Of a stretch of DNA of 64,000 nt, positions 42,219 to 50,501 are shown piece after piece (the stretch's first letter is position 1; every line of letters begins with the position of its first letter). The DNA is taken from positions 62,001 to 126,000 of the forward strand of contig JAVBPR010000012.1 in NCBI GenBank assembly GCA_031549485.1. Reading direction: 5' to 3'. Source of the stretch: JAVBPR01 sp031549485 (GTDB lineage Bacteria > Bacillota > Clostridia > Oscillospirales > Feifaniaceae). A model generated the notes under the pieces. It was not told where the DNA came from and ran no database searches. It saw nothing but the letters and a program-made list of their open reading frames with translations. The position numbers were made by a program, and so were the translations under genes.

Positions 42219-42552
42219 AGATATAAGCGTTCTTCGCAATATTTTGAGATATTGCGGAGAGCTTGATTTAATAAACCGTGAATTCCGTTTTTCGCTTCCT
42301 GCCATGCGCGAAAGCGCGATATATCGGAACGCTGCGGCGATGTGCATTCTTCAAATCGGGGAACAGACAAAATATCTTTCACAGGAAATAAAGAATAAGC
42401 ATAGCGGCATGCCGTGGGAGAGCATTCGCCATTTTCGAAATTTTCTCGCGCATCAGTATGCGGAGCTCGACAGCGAAACGCTTTGGGACACGGCGGTGGA
42501 CGATATCCCGAAACTTAGAAAATACTGCGAAAAAATAATTATGATTATTTAA
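42202..42552 (+). CDS. HepT-like (DUF86) HEPN ribonuclease toxin
   Basis: 116 residues, helical HEPN domain with the RX4HXY active site intact as Arg79-NFLA-His84-Gln-Tyr86. In characterised MntA-HepT systems the toxin cleaves RNA and is silenced by tri-adenylylation of the tyrosine in this motif. Here the start lies within the upstream gene, consistent with coupled synthesis. The partner's active site is mutated, so control must differ. Confidence 0.85.
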   Translation: MNRRSRDISVLRNILRYCGELDLINREFRFSLPAMRESAIYRNAAAMCILQIGEQTKYLSQEIKNKHSGMPWESIRHFRNFLAHQYAELDSETLWDTAVDDIPKLRKYCEKIIMII

Positions 42553-42660
42553 ACTAGATTAAATTTGTTTTTAATTAAATGGGGATATGATAAAATATGT
42601 AGCAAAAAAAACTTTTTTTGTTATAATTTATTTAAAATATAAAGTGAAAGGATAATTTTT

Positions 42661-44031
42661 ATGTTTTGCGGAAAATGTGGGGCAAAAATTGAAAACGGCG
42701 ATCTGTTTTGCGTAAGCTGCGGAGCGAAGAGCGAAAGTGTGGAAAAAACGAATGAAATTTTTCAAGAACCGGAGTCAGCGGAAGAAGCTTCTTATGAAAA
42801 AACGGACGATATAAAGGTTTCAGAGCAACCTCAAGTTGCGACGCTACCTATTAGCAATACTGTCGCCGATATTATGCCAGCAAGTAATGGCGCGCAGAAG
42901 GAGCCCGAAGAACCAAGAAATCAGCATATACCTCTGACAAATAAATATTCTGCCCCAGAGGCGCTAAAAGCGCCCAAAAAGAAAAAACGCATTGGCTTAA
43001 TTATCGCCATTTTTGCGGTGCTCCTTGTTTTACTTGCCGGATCATTCGCTATAATTACAATTATTTCTCATACCCCGATAAAAGACTATAAAGTGGCTAT
43101 AAATAATTCTTTGGCTGAAGATGCAAATAAAATTTACGAAACACGTGTTAAAGATACAGACAAAGAAGATTCCTTCATTGAAGAAGTTAAAGATTACGTC
43201 GATAAAATCAGCGGAGATTTTAAAAATAAAAGAACGGATTTTTTTGTATCAAAGAAGATTCTTGATAATATAGTACACAGTGAAGTTTGCGCAGAATACG
43301 CAAATAATGCCCTTAAAACTATCTCTGAACTCAATTCTTCAAGAGAAGCCTTTGATAGAGGGCAAAATTATGAGAAAACTCCAGGAGAAACGGCCCGCGC
43401 GCTAAAAGAATACAAAAAAGTAATAAATGCCGACGACAATTATGAGAAAGCACAGCAAAAAGTTTCAGAGCTTAGTGCAAAATGCAAGCAGGAGCTTTTT
43501 GAAAGTACTGACAAACTTGTATCTGAAAATAATTACGATTTAGCTAATGAAAGGCTTTTTGCCGCGTTTGATTTATTGCCGGATGATTTTACTATTCAAG
43601 AAAAGATTAAAGATGTAACTACAAAAAAGATAAATTATTTGAAGGAAACCCAAATAGTATTAGCGGTTGAACCAAAATTAACGCCAAAATCTACAAGCAC
43701 TAGGGGCGTCGTTGCTCAAGTTAAAAACAATAGTGATAAAGCTATTAAACAAGTTAACATAGCTTTTTTTGCAAAAGACGATAAGGGGAATTATTTAAAA
43801 ATAAACGACGCATTTTATATTTATTTCGCCAATTATGAATTAAAAATAATTAACCCGAAAACAACAACGAATATTACCTCAAGATACTGGAAGCTTGATA
43901 CAACTAACGAAATTTACAATAAAATATATATTTTAGAAGCTTGTATAGAGCAAGTTGAATTTGCCGATGGAACGACATGGGAAAATCCTTATTTCGATTT
44001 TTGGGCTGACGAAGCAGAATCAAATACTTAA
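42661..44031 (+). CDS. Zinc-ribbon membrane protein with extracellular C-terminal domain
   Basis: 456 residues: N-terminal zinc ribbon (CGKCG...CVSCG, residues 3-21), a disordered acidic linker (25-105), KKKKR then one membrane helix (110-133), helical extracellular repeats (140-330), and a C-terminal beta domain ending VEFADGTTWENPYFDFW, like DUF5780-type domains. The codon use is clearly more AT-rich than that of the flanking genes, suggesting recent acquisition. AAAGGA upstream of the ATG and an extended -10 (TGTTATAAT) before it. Function unknown, possibly envelope sensing. Confidence 0.75.
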   Translation: MFCGKCGAKIENGDLFCVSCGAKSESVEKTNEIFQEPESAEEASYEKTDDIKVSEQPQVATLPISNTVADIMPASNGAQKEPEEPRNQHIPLTNKYSAPEALKAPKKKKRIGLIIAIFAVLLVLLAGSFAIITIISHTPIKDYKVAINNSLAEDANKIYETRVKDTDKEDSFIEEVKDYVDKISGDFKNKRTDFFVSKKILDNIVHSEVCAEYANNALKTISELNSSREAFDRGQNYEKTPGETARALKEYKKVINADDNYEKAQQKVSELSAKCKQELFESTDKLVSENNYDLANERLFAAFDLLPDDFTIQEKIKDVTTKKINYLKETQIVLAVEPKLTPKSTSTRGVVAQVKNNSDKAIKQVNIAFFAKDDKGNYLKINDAFYIYFANYELKIINPKTTTNITSRYWKLDTTNEIYNKIYILEACIEQVEFADGTTWENPYFDFWADEAESNT

Positions 44032-44034
44032 ATA

Positions 44035-44067
44035 TAAAACCGGATTTTTATCCGGTTTTATATTTTT
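44035..44067 (+). terminator. Terminator of the zinc-ribbon gene
   Basis: TAAAACCGGA/TCCGGTTTTA stem followed by TATTTTT. Confidence 0.85.
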
Positions 44068-44167
44068 AACATTGCGTGTGAAGACTTTTTATTATAGAAT
44101 GTAGTTGAATAAAAAATTGCTAACGAAGAATGCAGTGTTTTGTTTACAAAAAATTACAAACTATTTC

Positions 44168-44196
44168 TTGTATTCATTTTAAATTAAGAATAAAAT
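44168..44196 (+). promoter_or_regulatory. Promoter of pgi
   Basis: TTGTAT (44168-44173), 17-bp spacer, TAAAAT (44191-44196). About 21 nt leader with AAGGAG. Confidence 0.5.
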
Positions 44197-44223
44197 ACAA
44201 TAAAAACCATCAAGGAGCGCATT

Positions 44224-45558
44224 ATGTCCGTAAAATTTATCGGGAAAAACTTAGAAGGGTTTATAGGAGCGGCAGAATGGAGCGCGACTGCTCCGATTCT
44301 CGGCGCTGCCCACCGCCAGATAGAGCAGAGAAACGGCGCGGGAAATGATTTTCTCGGCTGGCTTGACCTGCCGGGAATTAGGGACAAGGAAGAACACGAA
44401 AGGGTAAAAACCGCGGCGAAAAAAATTATCGACACCTGCGATATTCTCATCGTAATAGGAATCGGCGGTTCATATCTCGGCGCCCGCAGCGCCATAGAAT
44501 TTCTTCATAGTCCGAACTATAACGCGCTTTGCAAAAAAACGCCGCAGGTTGTTTTTGCGGGCAACACGATTTCGGGCGAAGCGCTTGAAGAAGTGCTTGC
44601 TATGTGCGAAGATAAAAGCGTTTGCGTAAATGTTATTTCAAAATCGGGAACAACCACCGAGCCCGCAATAGCGTTTCGCGTGCTTAAAAGCTACCTTGAA
44701 AAAAGATACGGAAAAGACGGCGCGAAAGACAGGATTTTCGCGACGACCGACAAATCCCGCGGCGCACTGCGTAAACTTGCGGACGAAGAGGGATACGAAA
44801 CATTTATCGTGCCCGACGATGTCGGAGGCAGATATTCGGTTCTAACCCCTGTCGGGCTTTTGCCGATAGCGGCGACCGGCGTTGACATCGACGCTATTAT
44901 GGCGGGTGCGGCGGCCGGAAAAGAAAAATTCTCGGTGCTGAATCTTGATACAAATGACTCTTACCGCTACGCCGTGGCAAGAAATATAATGTATAACAAA
45001 GGCCGCACAACAGAGATTTTCGCGTCTTACGAACCGTCGCTTACATACTTTGCCGAGTGGTGGAAACAGCTTTTCGGCGAGAGCGAAGGCAAAGACGGAA
45101 AAGGAATTTTCCCCGCCTCGGTTGTATTTTCGTGCGATCTTCACTCTATGGGCCAGTATATACAGGACGGGCTTCGCAATATTTTTGAGACGGTCATCAA
45201 GGTCAAAACTCCGAAAGGCGCGATTACCATTCCGGAGGATAAAGGCAGCGCGGACGGACTTTCTTTCCTTGAGGGAAAAGAGTTCAACTACGTCAACGCG
45301 ACCGCGCTTTCGGGAACGGTGCTTGCGCATAACGACGGCGGCGTTCCGGTCGGGCTGATTGAAATTAACGACAGAAGCCCGCAGACATACGGCGAGCTTG
45401 TTTATTTCTACATGAATGCCTGCGCGGCTTCGGGATACATGCTCGGCGTGAATCCGTTTGACCAGCCCGGAGTGGAAGGATACAAAAACAATATGTATGC
45501 GCTTCTCGGAAAACCGGGATATGAAGAGAGAAGAGCAGAGCTTGAGAAAAGATTATAA
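44224..45558 (+). CDS. pgi: Glucose-6-phosphate isomerase
   Basis: Interconverts glucose-6-phosphate and fructose-6-phosphate. 444 residues, the shorter bacterial form. Motifs: [16 protein letters not shown] (phosphate site), [42 protein letters not shown] and [18 protein letters not shown] near the C-terminus. AAGGAG before the ATG. Single gene. Confidence 0.96.
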   Translation: MSVKFIGKNLEGFIGAAEWSATAPILGAAHRQIEQRNGAGNDFLGWLDLPGIRDKEEHERVKTAAKKIIDTCDILIVIGIGGSYLGARSAIEFLHSPNYNALCKKTPQVVFAGNTISGEALEEVLAMCEDKSVCVNVISKSGTTTEPAIAFRVLKSYLEKRYGKDGAKDRIFATTDKSRGALRKLADEEGYETFIVPDDVGGRYSVLTPVGLLPIAATGVDIDAIMAGAAAGKEKFSVLNLDTNDSYRYAVARNIMYNKGRTTEIFASYEPSLTYFAEWWKQLFGESEGKDGKGIFPASVVFSCDLHSMGQYIQDGLRNIFETVIKVKTPKGAITIPEDKGSADGLSFLEGKEFNYVNATALSGTVLAHNDGGVPVGLIEINDRSPQTYGELVYFYMNACAASGYMLGVNPFDQPGVEGYKNNMYALLGKPGYEERRAELEKRL

Positions 45559-45572
45559 ATAAATTATTAATT

Positions 45573-45604
45573 GCCCCATTTAAAGGTTGCACTTTAAATG
45601 GGGC
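45573..45604 (+). terminator. Hairpin after pgi
   Basis: 13-bp perfect stem GCCCCATTTAAAG/CTTTAAATGGGGC with a 6-nt loop. The T-tract is short. A TATAAT at 45611-45616, possibly the promoter of the next gene, follows. Confidence 0.7.
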
Positions 45605-45659
45605 GTATTGTATAATTAACTAAAGAAGTTATCTTATAAATATATTGGAGGTTTTTAAT

Positions 45660-46070
45660 ATGGTGAAGATAATCATCGGCAAAAAAGGCACGGGCAAAAC
45701 AAAAACCTTGATAGACATGGTAAATGCGGACGTCAAAGCGGAAAAAACCGTCGTTTGTGTCGAGCGCGGAAAGCTAAATCTTGAAATCAACCACGGTTGT
45801 CGCCTTATTAATTTCCGTGAATATCCGGTAAAAGGATATGAGGGGCTTATCGGATTTATCGCGGGCATTTTGGCTTGTAACTATGACGTTACCGATGTTT
45901 ATATAGATTCGATTTTGAAACTTGCGGGATTTGATTTCGGAGAGCTTGCGGAATTTATCAAAAGGCTCGAGGAGCTCAACGCCGACAGACAGTGCAAGTT
46001 TGTTATAACCGTTTCGGCGGACATCAGCGAGGTCCCCGAGGAAATCAAAAAATACGTTGTAATGCACTAA
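45660..46070 (+). CDS. Small P-loop ATP-binding protein of unknown function
   Basis: 136 residues: beta strand MVKIIIG, Walker A GKKGTGKT (7-14), an ordered alternation of strands and helices, DVTDVYIDSILK as likely Walker B region, and FVITVSADISEVPEEIKKYV at the end. I recall similar short proteins, sometimes mislabelled PilT, in gut Clostridia beside miaB or pgi, but no function is known. ATG 45660 has GGAGG eight bases upstream; a TTG five codons earlier is less likely. Confidence 0.8.
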   Translation: MVKIIIGKKGTGKTKTLIDMVNADVKAEKTVVCVERGKLNLEINHGCRLINFREYPVKGYEGLIGFIAGILACNYDVTDVYIDSILKLAGFDFGELAEFIKRLEELNADRQCKFVITVSADISEVPEEIKKYVVMH

Positions 46071-46090
46071 AAATATTTCGCTCATATTTA

Positions 46091-46122
46091 TTAACCCGCC
46101 CTTTTACCGGGCGGGTTAATTT
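46091..46122 (+). terminator. Terminator-like hairpin before miaB
   Basis: TTAACCCGCCC/GGGCGGGTTAA with a 7-nt loop and a short T-tract. Confidence 0.75.
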
Positions 46123-46130
46123 GATATAAT
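46103..46130 (+). promoter_or_regulatory. Promoter of the miaB-ymcA-mutSL-miaA-hfq operon
   Basis: TTTACC (46103-46108), 16-bp spacer, extended -10 TGATATAAT (46122-46130). The -35 element lies in the loop of the preceding hairpin. Confidence 0.5.
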
Positions 46131-46156
46131 AAATAAAAATAAATTTGGGAAATTAT

Positions 46157-47467
46157 ATGCAAAAATATGCATTGATCGAAACATACGGGTGCCAGCAAAA
46201 CGAAGCGGACAGCGATAAACTGCGCGGAATGCTTTTGTCGGCGGGATATTTGCCTACAAAAGAGCGGCAAAAAGCGGATATAATAATTTTCAACACCTGC
46301 GCGGTGCGAGAGCATGCGGAGCTTAAAGTTTTCGGAAATGTCGGCGCCCTTAAACATTTAAAGGCGAAAAAACCGAGCCTTATTATCGGGCTTTGCGGCT
46401 GTATGATGCAGCAGCAGCACAGGGCAAGCGAAATTCTCGAAAAACACAAGCAGGTCGATTTTATTTTGGGAACGCACACCTTCCCGCGCCTGCTCGAAGT
46501 GATAAACGAAGTGCAGACGACCGGTCGACGCGTTTGCCTTATTGACGACTCGGCAGGGGAAATTGCCGAAGGGCTTCCGGTAGATCGCGAAAACGGAATA
46601 AAAGCATATATAACGATAATGTACGGCTGCGATAATTTTTGCAGTTACTGCGTTGTTCCGTATGTTCGCGGCAGGGAGCGAAGCAGGCCGAAAGAAAAAA
46701 TAATTGCCGAGGCAAAAAGTCTTATCGCCGAAGGATATAAGGAGCTGATGCTCCTCGGGCAGAACGTCAATTCCTATGGAAAAGGGCTGTATGAGGATTA
46801 TGGTTTCACCGAACTTCTCACCGAAATCGACACGCTTGAGGGCGAATATAAAATCAGCTTTATGACAAGCCATCCGAAAGACGCGGGCAAAAAACTTATC
46901 GACGTAATGGCCGGCGGACGTCATATTGCGCGGCATCTTCATCTCCCGGTCCAGTGCGGAAGCGACAAGGTTTTGTCGGATATGAACCGCAAATACAGCA
47001 CGGCGCAGTATCTTGAAATTGTCGATTATGCGCGGACGAAAATGCCGGATGTCGCGGTTTCAAGCGATATTATCGTCGGGTTTCCGACCGAGAGCGAGAA
47101 AGATTTTGAAGCCACCATCGATTTCATTAAAAAGGTGAGGTTCGACGCGCTTTATACATTTATTTATTCAAAAAGAAAAAACACGCCCGCGGCGGAGATG
47201 AAACCCGAAATCTCGAAAGAGGAAAAACAGGCGCGAATAGCAAAACTGATAAAAACTCAGGATGAAATATCAAAAGAGAAAAATCAAATTTTTGTGGGCA
47301 GCGAAAAAAAGGTGCTTGTTTACAGCGCAGATGAAAACAGGCTGACCGCGCGGGACGACGGCGGCAGGCTCGTTCATTTCGAAGGGCCGGAAGAACTCTT
47401 GGGAAAATTCGTGACGGTAAAAGTTATAAAAGCTATGCCGCATTCGATGCTCGCACAGCTTATTTAG
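46157..47467 (+). CDS. miaB: tRNA i6A37 methylthiotransferase
   Basis: Adds the 2-methylthio group to i6A37 made by MiaA. 436 residues. N-terminal cluster ligands Cys12, Cys48 and Cys82; radical SAM Cys158, Cys162, Cys165 in GCDNFCSYCVVPYVRGRERSR-type context; C-terminal TRAM domain. ATG 46157 is chosen (GGGAA seven bases upstream) over TTG 46145, which lacks a ribosome site. First gene of an operon that also carries miaA, the preceding step of the same modification. Confidence 0.94.
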   Translation: MQKYALIETYGCQQNEADSDKLRGMLLSAGYLPTKERQKADIIIFNTCAVREHAELKVFGNVGALKHLKAKKPSLIIGLCGCMMQQQHRASEILEKHKQVDFILGTHTFPRLLEVINEVQTTGRRVCLIDDSAGEIAEGLPVDRENGIKAYITIMYGCDNFCSYCVVPYVRGRERSRPKEKIIAEAKSLIAEGYKELMLLGQNVNSYGKGLYEDYGFTELLTEIDTLEGEYKISFMTSHPKDAGKKLIDVMAGGRHIARHLHLPVQCGSDKVLSDMNRKYSTAQYLEIVDYARTKMPDVAVSSDIIVGFPTESEKDFEATIDFIKKVRFDALYTFIYSKRKNTPAAEMKPEISKEEKQARIAKLIKTQDEISKEKNQIFVGSEKKVLVYSADENRLTARDDGGRLVHFEGPEELLGKFVTVKVIKAMPHSMLAQLI

Positions 47468-47479
47468 AAAGGAATATAT

Positions 47480-47860
47480 ATGGAAGTTTTGGAAATGGCA
47501 AAAAAACTCGGCGAGACAATTTTGGAGGATCCGATTTATAAAACCTATCAGGAAAAAAAGGTTCTGCACGATAACGACAAGGAACTTGCAAAACTTGTGG
47601 AATCTTTTACAAACGTTCGCAACACACTTATCGCGGAGAGGCAGAACGAGCGCCCGGACGAGACGAAATGCGCCGCGCTTAACGAAACAATGCGCGGGTT
47701 TTACGACGAAATCATGGCAAACCCGAACATGACCGCATTTAACGAAGCCGCAAGCGAGCTTGAAGGGCTTGTCGCAAAAATCAATTCGATAATAAGAACC
47801 CACATTACAGGCGAAGAGGACTGCGGCGGAGATTGCAGCGGATGCAGCGGTTGTAACTGA
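47480..47860 (+). CDS. YlbF/YmcA-family protein (RicA-like) with C-terminal cysteine cluster
   Basis: 126 residues, long helical hairpin of the YlbF/YmcA family (EVLEMAKKLGETILEDPIYK at the start). It ends with Cys115, Cys119, Cys122, Cys125 in a Gly/Ser-rich tail, fit to bind an Fe-S cluster or zinc. In Bacillus the neighbour between miaB and mutS is ymcA (ricA), part of the RicAFT complex that carries [4Fe-4S] clusters and affects RNA processing, sporulation and competence. Assignment rests on family plus synteny. Starts 12 nt after the miaB stop. Confidence 0.8.
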   Translation: MEVLEMAKKLGETILEDPIYKTYQEKKVLHDNDKELAKLVESFTNVRNTLIAERQNERPDETKCAALNETMRGFYDEIMANPNMTAFNEAASELEGLVAKINSIIRTHITGEEDCGGDCSGCSGCN

Positions 47861-47895
47861 TAATCCGATAAATTATAGCAGGGCGGAGTGAAGGT

Positions 47896-50487
47896 ATGGC
47901 AGAGTTTTCGCCGATGATGGCGCATTATCTCGAGATAAAAAAGCAAAATAGCGATTGCGTTATTTTCTATCGTCTCGGCGATTTTTACGAGATGTTTTTT
48001 GAGGACGCGATAACAGGAAGCAAAGAGCTTGACCTTACGCTTACCGGAAGAGATTGCGGCAAAGAAGAGCGCGCCCCGATGTGCGGCGTGCCATATCACA
48101 GCGCCGAAGCGTATATTGCAAGGTTGGTCGCCAAAGGCTATAAGGTCGCGATTTGCGAGCAGGTTGAGGATCCGAAAGAAGCAAAAGGGATAGTAAAAAG
48201 GGAAATCACAAAAATCGTTACGCCCGGATCGGTTACCGAGAGCAACATGCTTGACGAAACAAAAAACAACTATCTTGCCGCGGTTTACAAAAAAGGCAAA
48301 ACGGCGGCGGTTTGCTTTGCCGATATTTCGACCGGGATTATAAAAGTCACCTCGCCGGACGGCGGCAGCATCGAAAAAATAGAAAACGAGCTGGCGCGCT
48401 TTTCGCCCGCCGAAGTGCTGATTCATGCCGAAAAAGACGACGAGGAACTCATCAGGTTTTTAAAAGACAAAATCGGCTGCTTTTACGCTAAAGAGGACGA
48501 GCTTTTTGACGAAGCGGAGTGCAGGAAAACTCTAGTTTCTCAGTTCGGAGAAGAAAAACTCCGCAAGATGGAAATTGACTCCGCGCCCGGCGCTGCCCTC
48601 GCGGTCGGTGCTCTTTTGGCATACCTCGGCAATACGCAAAAGGGAAGGCTTCCCAATCTTTCGGATATAGAAATATATTCCGAAAATCAGTTTATGGAAA
48701 TTGACGTGAATACAAGGCGCAACCTTGAGCTTTGCGAAAATATGCGGCAAAAATCAAAAGCAAATACCCTATTAAGCGTTTTGGAAAAAACAAAAACGTC
48801 GATGGGTAGCCGCGCGCTTCGAAGATTTATCGAGCAGCCGCTTTGCAATGTCGGCGAGATAAAACGGCGGCAGGACGTTGTTTCGGCATTTTTTAGCGGA
48901 TACGATTTATTGTTCGAAACCCGCAAAATTCTCGACGGAATAAACGATTTGGAGCGCCTTACCTGTAAGGTCGTTTACAACACGGCAAACGCGCGCGACC
49001 TAAAAGCTATAGGCGCGGCGGCGGGGAAACTTCCCGCGTTTCGCGCGGTGTTGTCCTCCGGCAAAAACAAAGTTATCGATGAAATGCTCGGGGAATATGA
49101 CGACCTCGAGGATATAAACAAACTTATTTGCGATTCGATTTGCGAGAACCCTCCGGTGTCTATAAGCGAGGGCGAAATCATTTTGAAAGGCTTTGATCAC
49201 GAGGTGGACAGGCTTCGCGAAATGAGGGACGGCGGCGCGAAATTTATCGCCGATATGGAGCAAAGGGAAAAAGAAAAAACAGGGATAAAAAACCTTAAAA
49301 TCGGATACAACAAGGTTTTTGGTTACTACATAGAAATAACAAAATCGAATTACGACCAAATTCCCGAGGAATATATAAGAAAGCAAACCCTTGCAAATTG
49401 CGAGCGGTTTATCAACGAAGAACTGAAAGAATACGAGCAAACGGTGCTCTCGGCAAGCGAAAAATTGTGCGCAAGAGAATACGAGATTTTCTGCAAAATC
49501 CGCGACGATATCGCGCGCTCCTTTAACAGGATTCAGACTGCCGCGGATAAACTTGCGGTTATAGACGTTCTTTCGACCTTTGCAGTAGTGGCGAAAAATA
49601 ATAATTATGTATGCCCCGAAGTTGATTTTTCAAGTGAAATTGTTATAAAAAACGGCAGGCACCCGGTTGTAGAACTGGGGCTTGAGGGCGGGCTTTTTGT
49701 CCCGAACGACACAATGCTTGATACAGGCGCCGGCAGGCTCGCTATTATAACCGGCCCGAACATGGCGGGAAAATCGACCTATATGAGGCAGACGGCGATA
49801 ATTACGGTAATGGCACAAATCGGCTCTTTCGTCCCGGCGAGCGAGGCGCGAATAGGCGTTGTCGATAAGCTGTTTACAAGGGTTGGCGCGTCGGACGACC
49901 TCGCGGCGGGGCAGTCGACTTTCATGGTCGAAATGAGCGAAGTGGCGTATATTCTGAAAAATGCCACAAAGCGGTCGCTTCTTATTTTTGATGAAATCGG
50001 ACGGGGAACTTCGACCTACGACGGGATGAGCATTGCAAAAGCAGTTGTTGAATATGTCACCGACAAGAAAAAACTCGGCGCAAAGTCGATGTTTGCGACA
50101 CATTATCACGAACTTACCACCCTTGAAAGCGAAATTGACGGGGTGAAAAATTATAATATCGCGGTTAAAAAAAGGGGAGATGAAATCACCTTTCTCCGCA
50201 AAATTGTCCGCGGCGGCGCGGACGACAGTTACGGCATAGAGGTCGCGCTTCTTGCGGGAGTTCCCGGGCCGGTTATCGCGCGGGCAAAAGAGATTTTAAG
50301 CGACCTTGAAAGCGGTGAAAGAATGCCGGTTAATGCGCCGCGAAGTGACGACGGCGAAATTACTCTCGACAGCTTTTTCGAGAAAGAAATAGTCGAAAAA
50401 CTCCGCAAAATAAATGTAAATACGCTGACGCCTCTCGAATGTATGCAGAAGCTAAACGAACTTGTGACCGAAGCTGAAAAAATATAG
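47896..50487 (+). CDS. mutS: DNA mismatch repair ATPase MutS
   Basis: 863 residues. Mismatch-binding domain with the F-x-E motif in GDFYEMFFEDA (about 36), connector, lever and clamp, then ATPase with GPNMAGKSTYMRQTA, DEIGRGTSTYDG and THYHEL. C-terminal tail with the tetramer/beta-clamp region (SFFEKEIVEKLRKI). Recognises mispairs and recruits MutL. GGAGTGAAGG before the ATG. Confidence 0.97.
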   Translation: MAEFSPMMAHYLEIKKQNSDCVIFYRLGDFYEMFFEDAITGSKELDLTLTGRDCGKEERAPMCGVPYHSAEAYIARLVAKGYKVAICEQVEDPKEAKGIVKREITKIVTPGSVTESNMLDETKNNYLAAVYKKGKTAAVCFADISTGIIKVTSPDGGSIEKIENELARFSPAEVLIHAEKDDEELIRFLKDKIGCFYAKEDELFDEAECRKTLVSQFGEEKLRKMEIDSAPGAALAVGALLAYLGNTQKGRLPNLSDIEIYSENQFMEIDVNTRRNLELCENMRQKSKANTLLSVLEKTKTSMGSRALRRFIEQPLCNVGEIKRRQDVVSAFFSGYDLLFETRKILDGINDLERLTCKVVYNTANARDLKAIGAAAGKLPAFRAVLSSGKNKVIDEMLGEYDDLEDINKLICDSICENPPVSISEGEIILKGFDHEVDRLREMRDGGAKFIADMEQREKEKTGIKNLKIGYNKVFGYYIEITKSNYDQIPEEYIRKQTLANCERFINEELKEYEQTVLSASEKLCAREYEIFCKIRDDIARSFNRIQTAADKLAVIDVLSTFAVVAKNNNYVCPEVDFSSEIVIKNGRHPVVELGLEGGLFVPNDTMLDTGAGRLAIITGPNMAGKSTYMRQTAIITVMAQIGSFVPASEARIGVVDKLFTRVGASDDLAAGQSTFMVEMSEVAYILKNATKRSLLIFDEIGRGTSTYDGMSIAKAVVEYVTDKKKLGAKSMFATHYHELTTLESEIDGVKNYNIAVKKRGDEITFLRKIVRGGADDSYGIEVALLAGVPGPVIARAKEILSDLESGERMPVNAPRSDDGEITLDSFFEKEIVEKLRKINVNTLTPLECMQKLNELVTEAEKI

Positions 50488-50501
50488 AAAAAGGTAGCAA
50501 A

